A stretch of 64,000 bases of DNA from JAHFUI01 sp039931615 (GTDB taxonomy: Bacteria; Acidobacteriota; Vicinamibacteria; Vicinamibacterales; CAVVIG01): contig JBDTRR010000011.1 of the NCBI GenBank assembly GCA_039931615.1, forward strand, positions 41,097-105,096, read 5' to 3'. The notes beneath the pieces are model-generated. The model was not told the DNA's origin. It ran no database searches and worked only from the letters and a program-made list of their open reading frames with translations. Each line of letters starts with the position of its first letter. Positions within the stretch are counted from its first letter, which is position 1. The position numbers and the translations under genes are program-made. This document shows, piece by piece, positions 50,501-59,561 of this stretch.

Positions 50501-50833
50501 GATTGAGCCTAGGGACTCAAGCGCCTCCTGTCAACCGCACGCCGGATCTGGGCTGGCCAGCAACCGGTGCCGCGCCCATACGGGGCGATTACACCATCGC
50601 GGCAGACGCAACGCTCCCGGCGATGAACGCCCGGAGGACGCGGTGCAATCGCGGATCGGGTCACCGTCGCCCGAAAACGGGCGGCTGGTAAGTCTGTCGT
50701 GAAAAATGTCGTGAGTCACTCAGGGCCATCTGAAGAAACTCAGGGAAAAACAGCGAGAGATAGAAAACTCGCGGCGGTGACCGAATCGCGTTAAGCCGTT
50801 TAGAGACAATCACTTAGTTTTTCACAGCCACCC

Positions 50834-50890
50834 GCTTGAGGGGCTGGCGATCGCAAGATCGTGGAGGTTCGAATCCTCTCTTCCGCACCA
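50834..50890 (+). repeat. tRNA-Leu 3' fragment (att-like)
   Basis: Contains GCTTGAGGGGCTGGCG, a variable arm CGATCGCAAGATCG and the T arm plus acceptor to CCA. The last 30 bases are identical to tRNA-Leu at 44158-44243. The variable arm differs but is still self-complementary, so this end was brought in from a different tRNA-Leu gene. The 5' half is absent. Confidence 0.85.
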
Positions 50891-51037
50891 ACCTTCGCTC
50901 GCCTGAACCGACCTCGAGCTTCGGTTGGCAAGCCAGCTAACCCACACCGTATGCGAAGGTTGTCCGCCGTAGCCCGAAGGGCGAAGGTGGACCTCGATCC
51001 AGATCAAATCAACAACTTACAGACCCAGCCGGATCCC

Positions 51038-51072
51038 TGTCGGGACTTCCGGCTGGTGACATGTCGGGACTC
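51038..51072. repeat. TGTCGGGACT paired-motif repeat, copy 2
   Basis: Two TGTCGGGACT motifs around TCCGGCTGGTGACA, matching 44279-44314 with a few changes. Confidence 0.6.
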
Positions 51073-51280
51073 GTTTTCCCCCGAAGTGCAGTTACGAGGA
51101 TTTTCGCGGTTGTCAGCGCGTGGACTTTCAGCCGTTTGACTGGCCATTCGCGCGGGGCTCGGCGCCAGTCGTTGCGCGCGGAGAGACCGCCAGCCGTGCT
51201 GAAAACCGCGATCCAGAGCGGCGCGATTGGCCCAACTCGACAGAGACGGTGAGCAGCGCTGGAAGCGCTGGCAAGACGAC

Positions 51281-51400
51281 CGACTGCACTTGACGGGAAA
51301 TCGACTGCACCTCAGGGGAAGCCGGACTGCGCATTCCACCCATCATGATCACTCCGTCCACGCCATCGTGATCACGGGGACCGCGGCATCGTGATCGGAG
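51281..51400. repeat. two sets of short direct repeats, IS21-end type
   Basis: Set 1: CGACTGCAC-type units starting at 51281, 51302 and 51323 (21-bp period). Set 2: CATC(A/G)TGATC units at 51341, 51364 and 51387 (23-bp period). IS21-family ends carry multiple terminal repeats like these. They lie about 210-330 bp beyond the istB stop and may belong to two nested or abutting elements. Confidence 0.65.
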
Positions 51401-51611
51401 CGAAGCGACGTTGAGCTGCGGGATAGGTTATCCGGTGTTCGCCTCCAGTGAAAGTGCTTGAGGTGCGGTCAGTGTTCGTTCTGCGTTCGTTCGCCTTGCA
51501 TCATCCGATGATGGCGGTGGGCGCTGTGGGAATCGCGGAGCGATTTCCAAGGACCTGTGGGCGCGTCCGCGCGTCCATGGGTCCGGCCGCGTCCACGGCC
51601 CGTCGCGCTGA

Positions 51612-52343
51612 TCAGGCTTTCTCCTTGCGTCGCGACGGGCCTTTCAGGGTGATCGGATACGCATTGTGGACGAGGCGATCGAGGACGGCGTCGGCGATCG
51701 TCGGGTCGCCCAGATACGCGTGCCACTGATCACGCGGGAGCTGGCTGGTGATGACCGTCGCGCGGGTCGCATCACGATCCTCCATCACTTCGAGGAGATC
51801 CTGGCGCTGGACGTCGGTCACGGCGGCGAGGCCCCAGTCGTCGAGGATCAGGACGTCGATGCGCGCCAGCCGCGCGAGCATGGTCGTGTAGGAGCCATCG
51901 GCGCGCGCGAGCGCCAGTTCCTGAAAGAAGCGCGGCAAGCGCCGGTAGAGCGCCCGGTGGCCCTGACGACACGCGTGCTGGCCGAGCGCACATCCCAGAT
52001 ACGTCTTTCCGACGCCGGTCGCGCCGGTGATGAGGACGTTGCGGTGTTCGGTGATCCACCGACCGGTGGCCAGCTGGCGGATCAGGGCCCGATCGAGTTC
52101 GCGGCGCGGCGCGTAATCCAGGTCCTCGAGACACGCGTTCGGGATCCGCAGCTTGGCCTCCTTGAGGCGTCGGGTGAGCTTGCGGTTGTCGCGCGATAGA
52201 TGTTCGGCGTCGACGAGCATCCCGACGCGCTCGTCGAAGCTGAGCGTGCTGATCGCCGGGTCCTGCAATTGCGTGCGATAGGCGTCGGCCATCGCGCCGA
52301 GCCGGAGGGCGCGGAGACGATCGAGGGTCGGTTCAGTCAGCAT
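51612..52343 (-). CDS. istB: IS21-family helper ATPase IstB
   Basis: 243 residues. RYRTQLQD-type N-terminal helix region, Walker A GATGVGKTYLGCALG, Walker B-like IDVLILDDWGLA and the family segment ERDATRATVITSQLP (sensor). It remodels DNA for the IstA transposase. It appears intact, but its partner gene istA is reduced to a 3' stump directly upstream, so the element cannot move by itself. Confidence 0.94.
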   Translation of the reverse strand: MLTEPTLDRLRALRLGAMADAYRTQLQDPAISTLSFDERVGMLVDAEHLSRDNRKLTRRLKEAKLRIPNACLEDLDYAPRRELDRALIRQLATGRWITEHRNVLITGATGVGKTYLGCALGQHACRQGHRALYRRLPRFFQELALARADGSYTTMLARLARIDVLILDDWGLAAVTDVQRQDLLEVMEDRDATRATVITSQLPRDQWHAYLGDPTIADAVLDRLVHNAYPITLKGPSRRKEKA

Positions 52344-52607
52344 GGGCGGTCTCCTTCGGGATCAGACGGTGCGTAGTACGCGGGGCCGCGGACGTTGGCA
52401 TGCACGGGGCGCGTGATCGGCGCGGGCTCGTCGTCCAGGGGCAGACGGTCCAGGCCATGTTTGAGGATCGAGTCGACGTGACGATACGAGCGCGCGCCGG
52501 CGGCGAGCGCACGGGCGCACGCGGCGTCAAGCCGCTCGGCGCCGTGCTGCTTCGCCAGCCGGAGAATGCCCAGGCACGACCGATAGCCTACTTCGACCGG
52601 TGACCTT
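52338..52607 (-). pseudogene. istA: 3' stump of the IS21 transposase gene istA
   Basis: The minus-strand frame ending at 52338 reads VEVGYRSCLGILRLAKQHGA, then AARSYRHVDSILKHGLD-like sequence and PVHANVRGPAYY, the C-terminus of IstA. It overlaps the istB start. Homology stops near 52607, where unrelated DNA begins, so the catalytic DDE domain is gone. Confidence 0.8.
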
Positions 52608-52814
52608 ACAGACGCATGTCGATTCGCTATTGGCCAGGAGCCTGCTCAAGCCTGACCGCCGATCCGACCAAACCAACTTGCACGGACTTGGCGGCAGGAA
52701 TCAACTTTCCGCTTGAAACGTTTTATAGCTTATTGTTTGATGCGTTTTACAGCTTTCTTGGCCTGCGATTCGCGATGAATTTACCGGCCAGTAGCGCTGA
52801 TGAAAGGATCGGCG

Positions 52815-53099
52815 ATGAGCGAACGCCTGCTGACCATCGTGCAGACCGCGGAGCAGTTCAACATTACGACCCGCCTGCTGTACGAGGCGGTCGCACGCGG
52901 GGAACTCCCGGCCGTCCGCTTTCAACGCCGCGGTCGCCTGCGTCTGCGCGAACGCGACGTGCACGACTGGATCGAAAGTCACCGGTCGCTGCCGGACTCG
53001 GCGCAGCCGCCGATCCCGACGGTCGTCACCACCCAACGATCCGAGGCGGACATCGAACATTTGTTGCCGCCCCGGGCCCTGCGACGGTTCGCCCGCTGA
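52815..53099 (+). CDS. excisionase-like helix-turn-helix protein
   Basis: 94 residues from ATG at 52815 (an ATG at 52800 is also possible). MSERLLTIVQTAEQFNITTR, then LLYEAVARGELPAVRFQRRG and RLRLRERDVHDWIESH form a MerR-like winged helix of the excisionase type. Such genes precede replication-initiator or integrase genes in integrative elements; here a replication initiator pseudogene follows 4 bp later. Confidence 0.82.
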   Translation: MSERLLTIVQTAEQFNITTRLLYEAVARGELPAVRFQRRGRLRLRERDVHDWIESHRSLPDSAQPPIPTVVTTQRSEADIEHLLPPRALRRFAR

Positions 53100-53102
53100 G
53101 CC

Positions 53103-53916
53103 ATGGGACACGATCCTGACGACGAGCAGGGGATGACCGACGGTATTGAGCGGACCGGCTCGCTGGCGGTGACGCCCGTTGAACAACCGCCCTCCGTCCG
53201 GCGCTACGTGGTGGTCGAGAAGGACCTGGCCTCCGTGGGGTTCTTCACGCCATCCAGCAGCCGCATCAAGCGGACCAAGGCGAAGATGCGCGGAGTCAAC
53301 TACTTCTGCGGCAGATTCAATTGTCGCCGCGCAGAAGACGATCCGCTTCACCAAGGTCGACGGAGGCAAGCGTCTCGAGAGCTCTGCCACCATCGTCCCC
53401 AGCGCCTTGCACGGTTTGCCGATCACATCGGATCTCGACAAATACCTGGCGCTCCAGGATCTGCTCCGGGGCCAGCGCCAGACCGGGCGCCCGATCAGCA
53501 ACCCGGTCACGTTCTCGACCGCGGCGATGCTCCGGGCGCTGAGCATCTGCCCCAACAGCGGAAAGAACCACTCGGACGTGAGCGAGTGGCTGGACCTCAT
53601 GTCGTCCACCACCATCATCTCGGAGGGCGCTGTCTTCCTGGCAGGCTCACGGCGCTGGGCACGTGACCGGTTCCACGTACAAGCGGACGCGCACCTCGAT
53701 GGCATGGATCTAATCGAGCGCGATCGGCTGCTCACCTCCAAGGCCGCCGCGCTCCGCGCTCAGTACCCGCACGCAACGCTTTGTAAGAGTGAGACGCTCG
53801 CCGCAATCGCGCGAGCGAGCGCGCGCCAGGAACTTGTCGGAAGCCTTCCGCTGATGCACTTCAAGTCGTTCGTCACGCGCGACCAGCTCGAACGGCCGGC
53901 CGGCGGCCAGACCTGA
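53103..53916 (+). pseudogene. replication initiator protein gene disrupted by a 47-bp insertion
   Basis: The first frame gives VVVEKDLASVGFFTPSSSRI and KRTKAK; the second gives TIRFTKVDGGKRLESSATIV, PITSDLDKYLALQDLL, SGKNHSDVSEWLDLMSSTTI and ISEGAVFLAGSRRWARDRFH. This is the N-terminal half of a replication-initiator-A-like protein of plasmids and integrative elements. The frames are separated by a palindromic insert (53287-53333). Removing it and one copy of GAAGA restores AKAKTIRFTK in one frame. After RFHV the sequence changes to unrelated coding (MDLIERDRLLTSKAAALRAQ), so the C-terminal half is also lost. Confidence 0.75.
53287..53333. mobile_element. 47-bp palindromic mini-insertion with 5-bp target duplication
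   Basis: Ends TGCGCGGAGTCAA and TTGTCGCCGCGCA are inverted repeats (11 of 13 match), with an inner TCTGCGGCAGA palindrome. GAAGA flanks it on both sides (53282-53286 and 53334-53338). Excision with one GAAGA restores the replication initiator frame, so this is a real insertion of 52 bp net, not chance sequence. Confidence 0.75.
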
Positions 53917-54299
53917 AGTGCGGTCGCCACCCGTCGACGTTCAGTTCGACCACCAGTACTCAAAGTCTTCGCGTACGGCGGTCAGTTGGGTCGCCATGTA
54001 ATGGACGGAGCCAGAAGGCTGGGATCTGCGCTCTGTGGGATTTGTACAAGCCGTCCTTAACCGTCCGCAGCACGGGGAGGACGCTTAACGGGTCGCGCCT
54101 CTAGAAAACCGTAGAGCGGTATGCGGCGTTGGTCGCGGGGGACGGGCACCCGCGTCAACCCTGGCAGGCGGTGGTGCCTCAACCCAGGCCAATCACCGTC
54201 CCGATGCCGTCATTGAAGCCCAGATCGCCACTTCGCGACGAGTCGCGAGTTGACGGGCCGATCTTTGACCCGCCTAGACTGTCGAGACGAGTTGCCCAA
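53917..54299. other. gene-free stretch
   Basis: No supported gene between the replication remnant and the glyoxalase pseudogene. Confidence 0.5.
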
Positions 54300-54705
54300 G
54301 TGATTTGGATCAGATTGACGAGCATCGAAGTCGACGATCAGGCCCAGGCCGAGCGCTTCTACGTCGACAAGTTGGGCTTCAAGGTGAAGCAGAACATCGC
54401 CATGCACGGACCGGTTCGGTACTTGACGGTCGTGTCACCTGCAGAACCCGATGGCGTCGAGCTGTCGATTGAGCCGGGAGGGATGCGGGCGGAGTTCGCG
54501 GCATTCCAGAAGTGGATGGTCGATCAGGAGATTCCCTGGACCGCCTCTGTCCGGGACGTGATGTCGAGCATGCGCGCCTGGCGGACCTCGGCGTCCAGTT
54601 CACTGCGCCGCCGACAAACATGGGTCGGTCCGAGCGCTGATCCTCAACGACACCTGCGGCAATTTGATCATGCTGGACTCAGAGGAGCCGACTCGCTCCG
54701 AGTAG
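54300..54705 (+). pseudogene. glyoxalase/VOC-family gene with frameshifts
   Basis: VIWIRLTSIEVDDQAQAERF, YVDKLGFKVKQNIAMHG and PDGVELSIEPGG are typical of VOC-fold proteins with metal-site positions. After QEIPWTA the frame fails. The expected end (LILNDTCGNLIMLDSEEPTR) is found in another frame, with at least one further shift between. Not functional as read. Confidence 0.75.
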
Positions 54706-54780
54706 CTCCTTTGCGACCGAGCGGGAGTTGACGGCAGGTTCGTCAGCGACCTGGCAAGAACGATGTTACGGTGTCAAACG

Positions 54781-55057
54781 ATGCCGCACATCGAACTCGT
54801 TGCCCTCGTGGTTCGCGACTACGACGCCGCGATTCGGTTCTTCGTCGACATCCTCCAGTTCCAGTTGATCGAAGACACACCGTCACTCACGAACGACGGC
54901 CGGCCGAAGCGGTGGGTGGTCGTTCGCCCCGCCGGCGCGCAGACGGGATCCTGCCAGAGATCCGGACGGCTATTACGTCACGGTCAGTTCCATCCCGCCG
55001 GCAGACCAGCCGGGCCAGCCGACGCCCGCCACGCGTCACGGTCGTCCGAGCTCGTAG
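54781..55057 (+). pseudogene. second glyoxalase/VOC-family fragment
   Basis: ATG at 54781 gives MPHIELVALVVRDYDAAIRF, FVDILQFQLIEDTPSL and KRWVVVRPAGAQTG, a VOC N-terminal half. Then the frame breaks, and a later frame reads RDPDGYYVTVSSIPPADQPG to a stop at 55057. A middle part appears deleted. The adjacent pseudogene is of the same family, so this was a tandem pair. Confidence 0.65.
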
Positions 55058-55348
55058 TAGCGAGATCGCGACTTTTTAGGAATCCGAACACGCTTGGCGG
55101 ACGGCGGCGACGCAGCACAGGACGCCACCGTGACGTTCGCTGGACGGGTTCGGTATGCCCGTACGACTCACGTACGGATACCGTGGGTGGGCGCCGCGCG
55201 GGCCTGGGCCTCACACTGCTCCTGTTCCGCTCCGGTGCCGCTCGATTCCCGACCGGCCGGAGCGCCCGGCACGGTCACGGTCCAGCGCGGCAGGCTGACG
55301 GCACTGCGTTGTTCATCGCGCCGGGGAGGAACGCGAAAGGACCCCATC

Positions 55349-55894
55349 ATGACCCTGGCTCAGACCACGGACGCGACGACCGTCTCCCGAAGCAACCCCC
55401 GCGCGATGGCGCTCGCCCAGCGCCTCGAGGACGGGGCGGACGCCCTCACCGCGTACGCGCGCGGACTGACTGACGCGCAGTGGGGGACGCCACTCCCCGG
55501 CGATGGGCGTCGCATTGGCGTCGTCGTGCATCATGTGGCCAGCGTGTACCCGGTCGAGATCCAGCTGGCCCAGACGTTGGCCGGCGGCTCGCCCGTGACC
55601 GGCGTCACCTGGGACGTCGTGCACGCGATGAACGCCGCCCACGCACTGGAACACGCGCAGGTCTCTCGCGACGTCGCCCTCGATCTCCTCGACCGGAACA
55701 GCCGCGCGGCCGCCTGGGCGATTCGCGCCCTGAGCGACGAGGCGCTCGCCCAGGCGGCTCCCGTGTCGCTGTATGGTGACGCGCCGCTGACGTGCCAGTT
55801 TCTGCTGGAAGACCACGCGGTGCGCCACAGCTACCACCACTTGGCCGGCATCCGACGCGCGCTGACCGTCCCCGTGCCGCATCCGGTCCCCTGA
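55349..55894 (+). CDS. DinB-like four-helix protein
   Basis: 181 residues. Helical bundle with VVVHHVASVYPVEIQLAQTL in the first half and LEDHAVRHSYHHLAGIRRAL at the C-terminus, placing His residues as in the DinB/YfiT metal site. Family members act as thiol-dependent transferases or hydrolases. ATG at 55349 has AAAGGA upstream; the longer open frame has no similarity. It is convergent with the large regulator gene. Confidence 0.8.
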   Translation: MTLAQTTDATTVSRSNPRAMALAQRLEDGADALTAYARGLTDAQWGTPLPGDGRRIGVVVHHVASVYPVEIQLAQTLAGGSPVTGVTWDVVHAMNAAHALEHAQVSRDVALDLLDRNSRAAAWAIRALSDEALAQAAPVSLYGDAPLTCQFLLEDHAVRHSYHHLAGIRRALTVPVPHPVP

Positions 55895-55923
55895 CCCGCC
55901 GACGTCAAGGCCCATCGCTGAGA

Positions 55924-58269
55924 TCACGCCGCGCCATCGAGCGCGGCGTCGATCTCGTCGAGAATGCCCTCGACCGACAGGCGACGTCCGGCGGCGTAGG
56001 CCACCGCCCACGACTCGGGGCCGAGGCGCGCGCGAGCGTCCGCTTCCGCGCCCGCGCAGACGGCATCGGTCAGCGGATCGACCGCGCGGCTGCCGGTGCG
56101 GTCCGCGAACACGTCGCGGGCGCCGGCAATCCGCGCGACCCACCGGTCGTCGCCGAGCAGGCCAGCCGCGCCGAGCAGCGGCACGAGCGCGTACGCGAAC
56201 GCGAACGTGTCATGAAACGCGCGCAGGCCGGTCAGGCTGTCCTGCGTAAAGCGAAGCACCGCGCGGGCGTCGTGGCCCTGCAGGGCCAGCACGCCGCGGA
56301 GATACCACCCGAGCGCGCGAAACCAGGGCCCACAGGCCGGCCAGATGGCATCGGCCTCGTCCAGGAGGCGGGCCGCCTCGCCCCCCTCACCGGCGCCCAG
56401 GGCGACCCAGGCCAAACCTGTGATGCTGTTGCCCTCGCCCCACGCGATCGCCGCGTCACGGAAGAGCGAGCGCGCGCGGTGGAACTCCTCCCGCGCGGCC
56501 GCCAACTGTCCCGTGGCGTAGTCGACGTGCCCGAGGCACAGACACGCGTGCGCACGTACGTCGGGATCGGCGTCGCGATTCTCCGCGACCGGCGTGCTCG
56601 CCGTGCCCGCGCCTGCCATGTCGCCGTGCGTGAACCGCATCAGGGCCGCGCCGACCAAGCACTGGGCTTCCGCCACGCCGCCCGATGGCACACCGTGTCG
56701 CACCTGCTCGAACCAGCGCAGCCCTTCGGCCGAGTGCCCGCGCATGATCCAGAACAGGACGAGCGACCACGCGAGGGCGGCCGCCTCGTCGGCCCGTCCC
56801 TGCGCCAGCAGCCACCCGAGTACGGCCCGATGACTCTCGAGATCGTCACGCACGCGGTCCAGCCACTCGATCTGCTGCGGCCCTTGGATGCCGGGTGCCG
56901 CACGGCCTCCTTGCGCGACGCAGTACCGGACGAGTCCCTCCATGGCGTCGGCGTGCTCACCAGACGCGAGCAGCTCTCGTGTCGCATACGCCCGAACGGT
57001 TTCGAGCAAGACGTACGACGGGCTCGCCGCCTCCGGCGTGTGGGTACCGCGCAGCAGACTCGTGTCGTGCAGCGTGCGCACCAGCGGCACCGCGGCGGTG
57101 ACCTCGGCGTCGACGACGACGGTCGTGCCGGCGATGACGGCCGCTGCGGCCTCAATCGAGAACCGACCCGGGATGGCGCCCAGCCGCCGGAATGCGCGTT
57201 GCTCGGGAACCGGCAGCAACTGCACGCTCCACGCCACCGTCGCGTTCATCGTTCGCTGTCTTGGCGGCAGATCGACGGGCCCTGCGGCCGCCAGCACTTC
57301 GGCGCCGTGCAATTGCGTAAGCAGGCCTTCGGCCGCCAGCGTCTTTACCCACGGCGCCGCGAGCTCGAGCGCCAGGGGCAAGCCGTCCAGGCGACGACAG
57401 ATCGCCGCCACCACCGGGCTGTTGGTCTGGGTGAGATGAAAGTCCGACCAGACATCCCGGACCCGACTGACGAAGAGTTCGACGGCCGAGAGGCCCGCCA
57501 GATCCGCCGGCGTCTGGTATGTCAGCCGGTCGTCGAGCGCCAGCGGCGCCACCTCAAACTCACGCTCGCCGCGCACATGCAACGGCGTCCGGCTCGTGAT
57601 CAGGATGCGCAGCGCGGCCACCTCCGTGAGGAGCGCCGTCACGAGCGACGCCGCCGGCGCCACCTGCTCGAAGTTGTCGAGCACAAGCCAGGTCGGTGTC
57701 TCGCGGCAGGCCGCCTGGACGCGGGCCGGCAGGTCACGCGTCGTGGCGTCGTCGAGACCGAACACTTCCGCGACGGCCGCGCCGACCAGCCCGGGGTCTG
57801 AGACGGCCGACAGCGGCACGAACAACACGCGCCCCGTCGCGTCAGCCGCAAGGCGATGGGCGAGCGCCACGGCCAGGCGCGTCTTCCCGACACCGCCCGG
57901 CCCGACCAAGGTGAGGAGTCGCACGGCGGGATCCGCGACCCACTGGTCGAGGCGTGTGAGATCGGCCTCACGCCCGATGAGTGGCGTGAGCGGCACGGGG
58001 AGGGCGCGGCGACCCGGCTCCGACGGGGCGTCAGCGCTCAGGCCGCGGGCACTCGCAACAAAGACGTCCCGCGCGGCTGGCGCAAGGTCGAGCGCGGCCG
58101 CCAAGGCGCGCACCGTGTCGGTCTGCGGTCGCTTGCGTTCGCCCCGCTCGAGCGCACTGATCGCGTGCACCGACAGCCCGGCGATCGTGGCGAGCTCCTC
58201 CTGCGTGAACCCGGCGGCGTCCCGCAGGGCTTTGAGGTGCGCGCCGAATGGCTGGGCTGAGGGCGCCAT
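55924..58269 (-). CDS. XRE-HTH / NB-ARC ATPase / TPR transcription regulator
   Basis: 781 residues. An N-terminal XRE helix-turn-helix (FGAHLKALRDAAGFTQEELA, SVHAISALERGERKRPQ), then an NB-ARC type ATPase with Walker A VGPGGVGKTRLAVAL, Walker B-like TWLVLDNFEQV, sensor ILITSRTPLHV and the GLPLALELAAP motif, and a long helical TPR-like C-terminus (LGHVDYATGQLAAAREEFHR). This is the AfsR/MalT-like (STAND) design: an ATP-gated switch. ATG at 58269. It is divergent from three secreted-protein genes it might control. Confidence 0.9.
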   Translation of the reverse strand: MAPSAQPFGAHLKALRDAAGFTQEELATIAGLSVHAISALERGERKRPQTDTVRALAAALDLAPAARDVFVASARGLSADAPSEPGRRALPVPLTPLIGREADLTRLDQWVADPAVRLLTLVGPGGVGKTRLAVALAHRLAADATGRVLFVPLSAVSDPGLVGAAVAEVFGLDDATTRDLPARVQAACRETPTWLVLDNFEQVAPAASLVTALLTEVAALRILITSRTPLHVRGEREFEVAPLALDDRLTYQTPADLAGLSAVELFVSRVRDVWSDFHLTQTNSPVVAAICRRLDGLPLALELAAPWVKTLAAEGLLTQLHGAEVLAAAGPVDLPPRQRTMNATVAWSVQLLPVPEQRAFRRLGAIPGRFSIEAAAAVIAGTTVVVDAEVTAAVPLVRTLHDTSLLRGTHTPEAASPSYVLLETVRAYATRELLASGEHADAMEGLVRYCVAQGGRAAPGIQGPQQIEWLDRVRDDLESHRAVLGWLLAQGRADEAAALAWSLVLFWIMRGHSAEGLRWFEQVRHGVPSGGVAEAQCLVGAALMRFTHGDMAGAGTASTPVAENRDADPDVRAHACLCLGHVDYATGQLAAAREEFHRARSLFRDAAIAWGEGNSITGLAWVALGAGEGGEAARLLDEADAIWPACGPWFRALGWYLRGVLALQGHDARAVLRFTQDSLTGLRAFHDTFAFAYALVPLLGAAGLLGDDRWVARIAGARDVFADRTGSRAVDPLTDAVCAGAEADARARLGPESWAVAYAAGRRLSVEGILDEIDAALDGAA

Positions 58270-58446
58270 CTCGTGGGCATGGTACTCGGCCTGCGCCTGC
58301 GCCGCGTGGTGTTTCGTACGACCGCCGTACGACCGCTGTGGGTGGGCGCACGGCCCAGCACTCGACACACTGCGATCCATCAGCCTCCGGTGTCGCGCGA
58401 TTCCCGCGCGACGGCGGTGAGGCTCATGACAGCAGCAGGTGACCAC

Positions 58447-59025
58447 ATGTTGAAACCCACAATGCTCGCGCTCATTGTCCTGGCTTTGGGGCCAATCGCT
58501 CAGCTCGGAGCCAGTGACGGTGTGCTGGCGCGATTCGACGGCGCCGTCGGCGTCGATCCGGTGGCCAGCGTCGCCTTCCCGCTCTTCGCGCCCGATACCA
58601 CCGGACGGACCTTCGAGAACGTCCTTCGCAACGTCGTGCGCGGCGTGCGGCCGTCCCCCGCCATCTGGCGGATCGCCGACCTGCACGCCGTGGTGGGCGC
58701 CGAGGGCCGCATCCGCGTGATCGGACGCGGCTTGGTGCTCGGCGGCGGTGACCAGATCGGACAGTCGCTCAATTTGCTCGTCGTCGCGACGCTCCTGTGT
58801 GACGCGCAGGCGCCGTTCGTCGAGTGGAGTTCCGCCGAGGTCGTGAATGGCTCGTTCGACACGGCCACGGCGCTCGATCGGCGCGGCGATTTCCGGATCG
58901 ACGCCGTGCTGCGATCGCTGGCGGGCGATCCGCTGCCGACCGAATGCGCGAGCCCGCTCCTACTCATTCGCACGCGAGGCGGGGCCTGGCTCGCCGCCGG
59001 CATCCCGCGCCTCGACGAGGACTAA
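58447..59025 (+). CDS. exported hypothetical protein
   Basis: 192 residues from ATG at 58447 with AGGTGA upstream (ATG at 58426 would add 7). A signal peptide is followed by DGVLARFDGAVGVDPVASVA, then IWRIADLHAVVGAEGRIRVI with GRGLVLGGGDQIGQS. Beta-rich, no known catalytic motif. Conserved exported proteins with this WRIADL pattern exist without function. It precedes a cupredoxin gene by 67 bp, on the same strand. Confidence 0.72.
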   Translation: MLKPTMLALIVLALGPIAQLGASDGVLARFDGAVGVDPVASVAFPLFAPDTTGRTFENVLRNVVRGVRPSPAIWRIADLHAVVGAEGRIRVIGRGLVLGGGDQIGQSLNLLVVATLLCDAQAPFVEWSSAEVVNGSFDTATALDRRGDFRIDAVLRSLAGDPLPTECASPLLLIRTRGGAWLAAGIPRLDED

Positions 59026-59092
59026 GGCCGTCACCAAGGGTTCGAGACACACCCGCCGTTGGGATCCCGACGGCACAGACAGGAGGACAGAC

Positions 59093-59482
59093 ATGACGTC
59101 AACACGAGCCTGGCTCATCGCCGCCACCCTGCTCGCCGGCACCGGCTGCGGCAGCACCTACGTATCACCGTCGTCGCCGTCACCCACGACGCCACCGCCG
59201 GCGCCCATCGGATCCGCGGTGTCCGTCACGATTCCCATGGGCGCAGCGGCCCTCGGCGATCGTGCGTATACCCCCGACATCATCGACGTGCCCGTCGGCA
59301 GTACCGTCACCTGGGTCAACACCGACACCGTGGCCCATACGTCCACGTCGAACGGCAACGGCTGGAACTCGGGCACGCTCGCCCCGAACCAGCAGTTCTC
59401 CACGACGCTCCAGACCGCGGGCACCTTCGCGTATCACTGCGCCATTCATCCAGGCATGGTCGGCACGGTGACCGTGCGCTGA
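59093..59482 (+). CDS. plastocyanin-like cupredoxin lipoprotein
   Basis: 129 residues. ATG at 59093 follows AGGAGG. Signal peptide with Cys in LLAGTGCGS (likely lipoprotein), a Pro/Ser/Thr linker, then the cupredoxin fold: VPVGSTVTWVNTDTVAHT (first His ligand) and the C-terminal AYHCAIHPGMVGTV (Cys, His and Met ligands). It is a type 1 copper electron carrier in the envelope. Confidence 0.92.
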   Translation: MTSTRAWLIAATLLAGTGCGSTYVSPSSPSPTTPPPAPIGSAVSVTIPMGAAALGDRAYTPDIIDVPVGSTVTWVNTDTVAHTSTSNGNGWNSGTLAPNQQFSTTLQTAGTFAYHCAIHPGMVGTVTVR

Positions 59483-59561
59483 GGTCCTCGTCGTTCGTCG
59501 CGGGCCGGCAATCCCGTCGGTCCGCGCTCCCAACGTCCGTTCACACAGAGAGGTAGATCTC

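Larger units (their letters stand above)
44158..50890. mobile_element. genomic island at tRNA-Leu
   Basis: Starts at intact tRNA-Leu(GAG) and ends at a 57-bp fragment of a tRNA-Leu 3' half. The interior contains a 5'-truncated tyrosine integrase, several conserved hypothetical genes of a kind common on islands, an MBL-fold hydrolase and a DUF433/DUF5615 toxin-antitoxin pair, with degraded stretches between. It is decayed: the only integrase is a fragment. Confidence 0.7.
50501..51611. other. island boundary and insertion-sequence ends, no gene
   Basis: Holds the tRNA-Leu 3' fragment (50834-50890), a TGTCGGGACT repeat (51038-51072) and two sets of short direct repeats of the IS21-end type (51281-51400). 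A 19-bp sequence at 50721-50739 is nearly the same as 48350-48368 beyond the integrase fragment. Open frames here are not gene-like. Confidence 0.6.

Noticed and set aside
53103..53916. Two separate overlapping small genes
   Set aside because: The two frames are consecutive parts of one initiator protein once the 47-bp insertion and one GAAGA copy are removed.
55792..57801. 669-codon plus-strand frame opposite the STAND regulator
   Set aside because: Arg/Gln/Gly-rich translation with no similarity; the opposite strand has HTH and Walker motifs.
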